Of a stretch of 64,000 nucleotides of DNA, positions 52,974-64,000 are shown piece by piece. The notes under the pieces were generated by a model. That model ran no database searches. It saw only the letters and a list, made by a program, of their open reading frames with translations, and was not told the origin of the DNA. Numbering within the stretch: position 1 is the stretch's first letter; each line of letters starts with the position of its first letter. This DNA is from Sycobia sp. Sy_11 (lineage: Eukaryota; Arthropoda; Insecta; Hymenoptera; Epichrysomallidae): contig JACCIC010000040.1 in assembly GCA_018907035.1 (NCBI GenBank), positions 1,333,501 through 1,397,500 of the forward strand. The letters run 5' to 3'. The translations under genes and the position numbers were made by a program.

Positions 52974-54178
52974 CTGGATGTACAAGTCCATTTCCAAAGT
53001 TTTTTCGAAAATATGAGGGTTTCTTATGAAAATATAGATACATATCCTTTATTCAAAGTATCATCGATCGGAAGCTATAATTTTTCCCATCTTTCTGGCA
53101 ATTGATGAATTTTGGACCATAAAACTTTCTCGTCTTTCGAGTCAACAACGTATCGAGCCAATTTTTAATTCCGATTTTTGAGTTCGGTAGATTCCTTCTA
53201 CCGGACTGAATCGTATTCTCACAAAACAGTTCTGCATTGATCGAAACAAGTGGTAGTCAGATGGAGTCAAGTCTGGACTATAAGGCGGATGACGCAGAAT
53301 GTCCCATTCACTATTCTCCATATAGTTTTTAACCGAAGCCGCAACATGTGGCCGAGCGTTATCGTGATAAAAAATGATGGACTCATGCCTGATCTCATAT
53401 TCTGGCCGTTTTTCTTGTAATGCTCGCTCAAGCGAATAAATTGGGTACTGTAACAGTTTGCAGTATATAAAACCTTTTGGATCTCACCATATGCTGCGAA
53501 TGACCTTATTTATGTGAATGTTTCAGTTCGGCGTCGCTTTTCTGCACTTAGGCTTATTACAATAAATCCATTGATGTATTCTTATACCGCTGCAGCAATT
53601 TTCAGACATACGAAATCACTGTTCGACATCTCTCGACGTCAATTCGTACAGCACCCAGTTTCAAAACTTTTGAACGAATTCCAATGCTTTTAGGCACAGG
53701 GAAGTGGCTTCTTCCATGAAACCGAATCATGCAGCAAGTTCTTCTTAATTCTGACACGTATCCTCATCCAGAAAAGTGTCTAATTTTTCGTGTTCAATAC
53801 TTATTTGCTTTCCAGAGCGACTCTTGTCTTTAGCTTCAAAATCATTACTTTTCAACCATTTGAATCACTCGTGCCACATCAATTGAACAGTATATTCCAC
53901 TCCATAAGTTTTCGGAAGAGAACGATAGGCCTCAACCGCACTTTTCCTTATATTAAAAAATAGAAGCAAATGACGTTTATTTGACTGGAAACTTGCCATT
54001 ATTTTGCTCGATAAAATAAACGTCACCGAAAGAAATGTTCAAATATAATGTTGGAGAATTGTTGACAGATGCACAAGCTGCAAATATAACATACACATAT
54101 GAGGTCTAATATTTCTGCCCGAGATCCATTGGTGAAGCCATTTTTTAATAAACGCTGGAATCTTATTGGTATACCCAA
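52974..54178 (-). mobile_element. Near full-length decayed mariner, 1.2 kb
   Basis: Minus-strand translation gives an N-terminus beginning MASFQSNKRHLLL near 53998, the catalytic-region motifs HDNARPHVAAS (about 53350-53385) and YSPDLTPSDYHLF (about 53265-53300), and a short C-terminal tail. Stops and frameshifts interrupt it. Imperfect terminal repeats are CTGGATGTACAAG at the left and, reverse-complemented, TTGGGTATACCAA at the right, each beside a TA (52972-52973 and 54179-54180), the expected target duplication. Length is near that of an intact mariner, so this copy decayed mainly by point mutation. It differs in motif sequence and ends from the other two mariners here, so three families or lineages are present. 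Confidence 0.85.
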
Positions 54179-54180
54179 TA

Positions 54181-55012
54181 CATGCAAACAGAAGATTTTG
54201 TCATTTTACAATTATTCCTTCTCCAACCTTTATTTGGAATATATAGAATAATGTTACTGTTTACTTACTTAAACTACTTACAAACTTATCTGATGAATTC
54301 GCGTTTGTTATATATTTTACACAATAATAAATTCTAAATAATCATCTATAAAACCGTTTATGACAGAAACACGTACCATAGAGAATCTATAGGTATTTTT
54401 TGTATTTTTTGTATCCTTCGTCCTTTCTATATAGAAATATAACTTCTCTTACTTTTACATATAAAAACAATATTTTTAACGATAAATTTGTTTTACCACT
54501 GAGTCTAATAAAATTGTACAAAAATGGTAAAAACTTATTTACATAATATGTGTGCACATTGTTAGTTCGAGGAGACAAAATCTTAATAACATCGAGGAAT
54601 TATCATAAATCATGTGAGTATTAGAGATTTATATTTTAAACTACGAATGGGAAGCATGATATTATTTCTATAAATTTCTACATCCTTTTTCTATTACAGG
54701 TACTATACCAGTAAGGATCTACAAAATAACCGATCACTTAAAAAAAAATTTTTTATGAAAATGAATGCTGAAAAAATGTACTTCAAACTGAATAAATGAC
54801 TATTATTTCTGACCTTGAAGATTATTTCTTGAAAAAGAAGTATGATGTATGACCTTTAGCGTATATAAATTCAATAGGAAGCTTATATATCAATATACTT
54901 GAATATGATGTGTTTATATTACTATGACAGGCATATATTTATGCATATTCATATAGAACTGTTCACATAAAAAATAAATGTTCTTATCATTATGAATAAT
55001 GTTCTTAGTTTT
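54181..55012. other. Intergenic AT-rich stretch upstream of SPH-B
   Basis: AT-rich sequence without recognisable coding. The last few hundred bases should include the SPH-B promoter. Confidence 0.55.
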
Positions 55013-55014
55013 TG

Positions 55015-55024
55015 TATATATAAA
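55015..55024 (+). promoter_or_regulatory. Putative TATA box of SPH-B
   Basis: TATATATAAAG lies about 65 nt before the ATG at 55085. A start site about 30 nt downstream would leave a leader of about 35-40 nt. The AT-rich context makes chance matches common. Confidence 0.4.
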
Positions 55025-55084
55025 GATTTCGATAAAGTTTACCCTAATCTAATCCTGCATAGAATCAATACTATTCATTACGAA

Positions 55085-57564
<2,480 letters not shown>

Positions 57565-57749
57565 AATTGTACATTGGATAACTATAAGAAAATACTATGT
57601 TTAATTATTTATGTGAAGTATAAAATGCTGTATTTTCTAGAAAAAAAATGCTTTATAAATATGATATATAAAATAATATAGCTCATAAAAAATAGCTCAT
57701 ATACAAGAACAAGTATATAAACAGCTCTCTGCGTATACTCCCTTTCTTA

Positions 57750-58670
57750 TGAGGGCGGTTCAATAAGTACCCGTATTTGAAGACAGAGGACGATCCTTAG
57801 GGAAGCTGGTGTTATTATCATGTGCTGCCATCTATCAAACGACGTCAAAACACATTTCAAACTGATTGATAGTAATATTTTACATGATAAGTTGGCTATG
57901 AATAACTCGTCGGCCCAAATGGGTGCCGTGATTGTTCACGGTAGACAACAAGCGGAAGCGGCTGTTAACTTCAAAGCAGTGTTTGGAACAATTTAAGCGA
58001 GATCCGAAGGACTTTTTTCGTCGAGTTGTCATTGTTGATGAAACCTTGATCATCATTACATAATAAAAACTAAGCAACAATCAAAACAGTGGATTTCTCG
58101 AGGTGAATCTGCGGCAAAGAAGGCGAAGAAGATCCCATCAGCCGGAAAGGTCATGAGAAGATTTTTTGGGATGCGAAGGATCCATCCTGATGGACTTTTT
58201 AGAAAAAGGAAGAACGATCACGGGACAATACTACAGTGAGTTATTAGACCGCTTCGACAAAAATTGAAGAAAACACGGCCACATTTTGTGAAAAAAGATA
58301 TTGTTTCACCACGATAACACACCAACATATTCATCTGGAGTTATCGCGACCATACTGCATGAATTACGTTATAAATTGCTGCCGCACCCCGTGTATTCGC
58401 CCGATCTGGCTCCCTGCGACTTCTTCTTGTTCCCTAACATGAAGAAATGGCTCGCGGAAAAAAAATTTTGCTCAAACGAGGAAGTCATCGCCAAGACTGA
58501 CGCTTATTTTGGAGAGTTCGAAAAATCCTTTTTTTTAGAGGGGTTAAAAAATGGCTAGAACGTTCGGAGAAGTGTATTTTTCTAAAAGAGGACTATGTTG
58601 AAAAATAAAAATCAGTTTTTTGAAAAAATGGTCTTCATTTCTAACACGGGTACTTATTGAACCGCGCTCG
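57750..58670 (+). mobile_element. Internally deleted mariner with intact terminal repeats (921 bp)
   Basis: Both ends share gcggttcaataagtacccgt (left from about 57755, inverted at about 58646-58666) and are bordered by TA at 57748-57749 and 58671-58672. Inside, remnants of the catalytic core are in order: VIVDET (first Asp), HDNTPTY (second Asp, 58301 onward), then YSPDLAPCDFFLFPNMKKWL (third Asp) with 34 residues between the last two, diagnostic of D,D34D mariners. Much of the N-terminal DNA-binding region is missing and several stops and frameshifts occur. It lies about 190 nt downstream of the SPH-B stop, so it could fall in the 3' flank of that gene. Confidence 0.9.
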
Positions 58671-58792
58671 TATATACACTTTCAGAATACATTCGGTTAC
58701 ACAAGAGTTTACTTCATTTAAAGATCATATTTGAGTTTTTTCAGATATTTATGATATTTATAATAATATATTCATGATATAAAATATTTATG

Positions 58793-58945
58793 ATGTGTGG
58801 TGGATATACTGACAACTTAAATTATCATTTCATTCACCACGAAATGTATAACACCAATATTGCAAATATCATAGCTGTTTTGTACATAAATTAGATAGTT
58901 TGAATTGAAGGTTCCAAAGAGTTGTGCTAATTTTTCAGATAAGTA
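58793..58945 (+). pseudogene. Relic of a third SPH copy (exon 2 fragment)
   Basis: Translation from 58796 reads CGGYTDNLNYH, matching the VGGWHGSSEDLNYH start of SPH-B exon 2. About 80 nt further on, GGTTCCAAAGAG..TGC..TTTTTC (58910-58938) matches the GSAEC-FF segment. A stop at 58892 and indels break it. Order and spacing agree with exon 2, and Glu stands at the His position, so the His-to-Glu change probably predates the duplications. No exon 3 or 4 remains were found. Confidence 0.5.
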
Positions 58946-59033
58946 TATTTATTGTTTTTTAATTGGATCATTTATATTTTTATTCTGAATAGTATTTACT
59001 CTATGCTGTTTAAATTAATTTGAGATTTAAATT

Positions 59034-59035
59034 TA

Positions 59036-59092
<57 letters not shown>
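59034..59092. repeat. (AAT)n microsatellite
   Basis: About 19 AAT units following the relic SPH exon. Confidence 0.95.
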
Positions 59093-59093
<1 letters not shown>

Positions 59094-60800
59094 TTTTAAA
59101 CAGTTTAAAGTTATAGATTTACATGTTAAAATAGCAAACACTTAAGTTCATTAAAGTTGCTTATATTTTCCCATATGAGATACCCAGATAAAAATATTTT
59201 CCTTTATAGGACGCTGAACACATATTATTATAATTATATCATTTTCACGCATCTTTTTTTAATTTAAGTCTTGTCCTGACAAAACGTTTTTATATAAATT
59301 ACCAAAGTACCAAACAAATGAGCCTGTTACAGTGTTCCCCCCCTTCACTATCCAAAACAATTTGCATGAAGAGCACAAATTTTCAGGCAAGTAGGCTTTA
59401 TAATAGTCATCATAATTAAATTAATTACTCTGTCATTGTTCTTCAAGTTTAATTGAATATTAGCATAAATAGTATACTCTTTTTAATAAACAGCATATTT
59501 AGTATGTATATTAATGATATATTATAATTATTACATTTGAGATAATAAAGGTAATGATGGATTGATAGCCTGTGTTTGAGATGACAAAATTTATGCATCA
59601 AAGTAAAGAACGTTATGAAATCAATTTTGTACAATTAAAATAAAGTTAAAATAAAGTTGTACAATTAATTCTGAAGAGATAAAAAAATCCATTCGAATTC
59701 ATGTTAATTTTGATAGCCAAAAATAACGATTACTAGATTGGGGTAAAGAACTGTTGATTTCAGATGAATTATATTTTTAACTAGTACATATTTTCTGAGA
59801 GAAGTCTAAAAAGTGCAAAGTCACAAATTTAAAAAGACTACCAAATTCTGGATTGTGGTCGAACGTCAACCACATTATTCATTGTCTTTATGTTTCTTAA
59901 TTTTTCGTGAGATTTCGAGAGCCACTTGAGTGGCTTCATTTTAAGGAGACATATGAACTTTCATCGGAGTGTGGAGTTATAGCGATCGGAAAACAAATCG
60001 TAAAGGTGAGGTACAGGGGATGGCAGGTAAATTACTTATCCGCAGTTGTGATGCGAGTGTAATTATGAAAACATTGCAGTTCGCTAATAAAACTAACAGA
60101 TTTGAAAATGATACCATCAATAGAGTTCAAACAGATAAATTTATTTAATTTATCGACGAAGTTGTGGAATTCATATGCTGCCCTTTAATTTTTAGGCCAT
60201 ATTGGTTATAGTCCGTAATAGATTAAAATCATTAGAAATAATTTGCCTACTGCATTAAAGTAACTTAATAATCGATTTACCGGTAGCATAGGAAGCGATC
60301 GGTGCAAGTTAGAAATACTAACTGATTTTATTTTCAACCAAGTCGAACTAACAATAAGGGCGGGGATGTTCGATTTTGATTGTATTTACGAAGAGTCGGT
60401 AAATAATTATTCCGTTAATATCAATTTAATTTAATTCATCTTTTTGACCTACAAAGGCGGACTAACCTTATACAATCAGTCGTGAGTCGAAGGATTTGAA
60501 TGCTATAGCTTCGTATGTATCGACAATAAAGGAGAACTACTAGTAAAGAATTCAATCTCTTACTTTAAGAAGTTTTTTATTTTCTGAATCTCAAACTTTT
60601 TATCCACTTAGTTCATATTCAACTGGTATACCCATTCATAATTTGTCATCAAATTGATTTTTTTTTTTTAAATATTATCATGCGCAGAAACTGTACTGCC
60701 CGAGATTTTTAAATATGTTAATTTAGGTTTTTTATTATGCCACAATTCGAATTAAGTTTTATTTACTTTTCTATTTTGCGTCGTATTCATTAAATACGTA
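59093..60800. other. AT-rich stretch, no gene recognised
   Basis: No exon-like segment or recognisable transposon coding. The part next to 60,800 may contain further, unreadable copia sequence downstream of the integrase. Confidence 0.5.
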
Positions 60801-60809
60801 GCAATCAAC

Positions 60810-62000
60810 ACAGCCTCTTCTCCTCAAAAGATTTTGTTTAGTTTAGTGCCGTTTATCATTGCAGGAGCTTTCTTTGTTATTGTTCTGCTCGTGCGTTCAG
60901 AAACATCATTGAACTGTCGAGTATGCGGAATTGTTAAATGATAATTTATACCTTTTTTAGCACATTATTCTTTTATTTCCTTAGATAATTATTCTCCTCC
61001 ATTATCACTATATAAATTAACTATTTTTAAATTAAAATGCGTTTCACTTTGTTAAACATAATCTTGAAAAACATAAATTGGAAATACATCGAATTCGTAA
61101 TCAGATAAGTTTATGTAAACTCATCAATGTGTAAACTCATCAATGAATATAACAAAGTCATTTTCATCATTAATTGTAGAATGTGTGATCGGGCCACAAA
61201 CATCGGTATAAGTAAATAAATAATGGTCGATTTACATAACTTTTATCATTAAATTTGTTAACGGGTTATCTTACTAGTTATTCATTTATGCAAGCTTCGC
61301 GTCAATTTAAATTTAGAATAACGTTTTGTAATAATTGAAAATCATTTCTTTATTTCTTAAATCTAAAAATTTATTTTTGCCTATGTGATTTAAACGTTGA
61401 TGCAATAAATTATAATTGTTCTGTAAAGCATTATAAACCTTCGAATTTCAATCTATTTGATTTAGATCAACCAAAAAATCAATAGTAATTAAATTATTTA
61501 AACGATTACCTTTAATTAATATACCATTTTTTATTACCTTTACACCTTTTTTTTATCAAAAATAAAATTGATTTCTGTTTGCTGCATTTTGCTTTCGGAT
61601 GGAATGTTTGTGCAACACACTAAAGAACATCTTCAAGAGCTCCTTGAATATCCATATTACTTTTAACGTTGATGGTTTACTTTATCGTCGCTAAAATAAA
61701 GATATATTTATTTCTTCGCCAGAGAGATCTGAACAGGAGAATACAGTTCATTGTACTTGTAGAAAATTTGACATTATTTATTATGTAGTCTAATGTTTCT
61801 GAATCAAGAATGAAAATTAACTCATTTTGTTTTATATATTCATTTACATCCATAAATGCAAAATTTGAATAAGATGATGGAGTTTGATTAATGTCAATCG
61901 TGTGTAAATTTTTCTGTCATTTCATTATAGACTAAAGATAATATTAATTGCGAATTGGCAACTTTGTTATTTTATTTAAAATCTGCGCCTGTAGCTAACA
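60810..62000 (-). mobile_element. Decayed Ty1/copia pol fragment (protease to integrase)
   Basis: On the minus strand, reading from high to low coordinates, the copia domain order is visible in broken frames. A protease-like FILDSET is near 61,805, where the family has LDSGA. A GAG-pre-integrase segment LLHQRLNHIGK is near 61,390. The integrase core starts with TDVCGPITHST near 61,200, followed by SDNGGEYL near 61,000 and VSERTSRT near 60,900, with the D-35-E spacing. Stops and frameshifts are frequent. Reverse transcriptase, LTRs and gag were not identified. Inactive remnant. A short direct duplication (tgtaaactcatcaatg, twice) sits at about 61,113-61,144. Confidence 0.8.
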
Positions 62001-64000
62001 ACTGCGCTATCTATTCATCAAATATTCTGAAATGTTTAAAAAGTGTAACATCGTTTTGAAATTTGAAATTTCTTGCGTATACTTTTACATTGCCAGTCGA
62101 AAGGTTTAATGTTTTTGCTCAATAATTTTGCACTACCCATTTTCTTTACACATACATTTATCTATTAACTATTAAAGGATGGAACACAATAATTAATCTA
62201 TATATATATTCATTTATAATAAATTTGAAAACCTATAATTTGTTTTTAGAGACAAAATATGCTGTTTAAATTTATTTGAATTGCGATCTGGACCCGTAAT
62301 CTAATAAAAATTATTTATGCGAAAATAATTTCAACAATATAGAGTTAAATTGATTAAATTATTTGTTATTAACCGGTGTAAATTTATTCGTTGATTGATG
62401 TCAATCATGTGTACCTTGTCTTAAAGTATGTCTGCTCTAAAGGAAGAGAACAAACTAAACTAATTTATTATTATAAAAGATTAGTAGAATACAATATTCT
62501 TTTTATTCTTTGTTTTCATGATGATATATTATTTGTCGTTCAAAAAATATGTAAATTATACATGCACGGGCAATTGAAAATCATTTTAAATCGCAGAAAT
62601 TTCAATAGATGTCTTACATGATTCCAAAGCGAGTCATGTGTACGAGCCCGATGGGCTGTTATCCTTTCTTTATATACTTTCACTTTCATAACCTTGCTAC
62701 AAAATTTTCTTTTATGTAAGACTACAGATTCAGCTTTTCTCAATTTTGGTAGCATCTACTTTCATTGCAGATCAAAAAAAAAAATAACAGTTATTAATTT
62801 ACCTAACCCGTTTTAAAATGGTCTATGCTGTGTTTTTTTATTGATTTCAATATGCTTGTGAATAAATACAAATTTTCTTTCTTATTATTTTTTTTTTTTG
62901 AACTGGAAAGGATTTTGTGTGAAAGCACTCTGTGACCGAAACCTGCACTTAGTGCTTTTGTGTGACCTAAGTCATCTATCATTTTACTGTGTAAAAATGA
63001 ATTTACTTAAATCACGGTTAGTGAATATCGATTTTAATTAATAAAGTTACAATATAAATAATTTTTATACATAATAATGAGGGGATAAGTAAACCTCCAT
63101 ATACATCTTAACATTATACTGAAAAGTAATATACATTGTAATGTAAGTTCTTAAATTTAGATTAATTTCAATTGACATGAAATTAGGGCAAAGCTCTTTT
63201 GTTTTAATGTTTATTTAATTGTATATAATTCTTTTATGAAAAATATTAATACTTATGTAAATGTCTTTCGTATATAAATATTCTTTTTGCATTTCTTATC
63301 AATTAAAAAATATAATTGGAAATTCTAAAAGATGGAACTAATTGAAATTCATTTGAAAAACATTTTATTCAATTCCCTGTTAAATACATATAAATTTTTA
63401 TTCTCAAAGTCCTTAATTAGATATGTATTAAAATCAATTAAATAAGTTTTTGAACGTTGAGTAAATAATTATATTATATAAAAAAGTATTTTAATTCACT
63501 ATTTTAAAAAACATGTATCAAATAAATTTTTTTCGATGCACTTAATAATAATATAAAAATATTGTAATTAAAATGATTAATTTATTGGAACTATTACAAA
63601 ATTCATAGGTATTATAGAATAACAAATGATCATCTTTTATCTCGCTTACTCTTATTCAGCCCACCATAAGAGAACAACAATCAAGAATAGAAGATGAAGA
63701 ACAATATTCCTTTCTTAAAATCATCATATATTACTTTTAGATATATCATAATTAATTTCGCGGATTTATATCACACGAGCTATACAATAGTATACATCAG
63801 ATTTGAGAAACTTTGTTATTTGCGGTTTAATTAAGGAATTAAAGTTTAATTAAGGAATTAAGTTAAATTCGATCTAATGTAATATACCATTTCGTACTTT
63901 TAAATAGAATCAAACAAACGAGTAGCCGCTTCTCCTGAAATAAGGTGCTTGGCGTTAATGCAAGATACATACAAGCAAACATTTTAAATGCCTGTGCTAT
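62001..64000. other. AT-rich stretch, possibly further copia remains
   Basis: No gene recognised. The minus-strand frame at 62540-62755 has no clear family motif; gag remains would be expected hereabouts but I cannot confirm them. A direct duplication of about 19 nt (ttaattaaggaattaa, twice) lies at 63,827-63,862. Confidence 0.5.

Noticed and set aside
62540..62755. 71-codon minus-strand frame next to the copia remnant, considered as gag
   Set aside because: No zinc-knuckle or other gag motif could be made out.

Overview
This is a nuclear, AT-rich eukaryotic window, most likely from an insect. Hymenoptera is my best guess, because CpG-rich islands sit in an AT-rich background alongside very many (AT)n, (GA)n and (CA)n microsatellites and mariner, Helitron and copia elements. 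No bacterial-style gene organisation is present. Most long open frames are artefacts of simple repeats; the real genes are split by GT-AG introns.

Layout. From 1 to about 44,900 there is no gene I can recognise. The stretch alternates AT-rich DNA with short GC/CpG-rich islands (about 3.4, 7.5, 8.2, 10.3, 12.3, 13.4, 26.4, 28.9, 34.9, 38.3 and 43.5 kb), many flanked by microsatellites. Several islands contain TAATTA/TAATTG-like cores and may be regulatory. One well-formed but unidentified candidate internal exon lies on the minus strand at 31,554-31,632, and a weaker one on the plus strand at 30,563-30,610.

From 44,961 to 57,564 there is a tandem pair of intact four-exon genes on the plus strand (here SPH-A and SPH-B). 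Both encode secreted proteins with a chymotrypsin (S1) fold in which all three catalytic positions are substituted: His to Glu, Asp to Asn or Leu, and Ser to Glu. The six canonical disulfide cysteines are kept. A decayed piece of a third copy lies at about 58,793-58,945 and still shows the Glu at the His position. Intron 1 of SPH-A is about 4.8 kb. It has been invaded by a truncated mariner and by a roughly 2.1-kb non-autonomous Helitron-like element. That element carries a 60-bp minisatellite which reverses orientation, and it appears to have landed inside an (AT)n array.

Two further mariners lie at 52,974-54,178 (between the two genes) and 57,750-58,670 (just after SPH-B). A decayed Ty1/copia pol region is on the minus strand at about 60.8-62.0 kb. 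The main biological interest is the small family of triply substituted, probably non-catalytic secreted protease homologues, together with the transposon-rich DNA around them.
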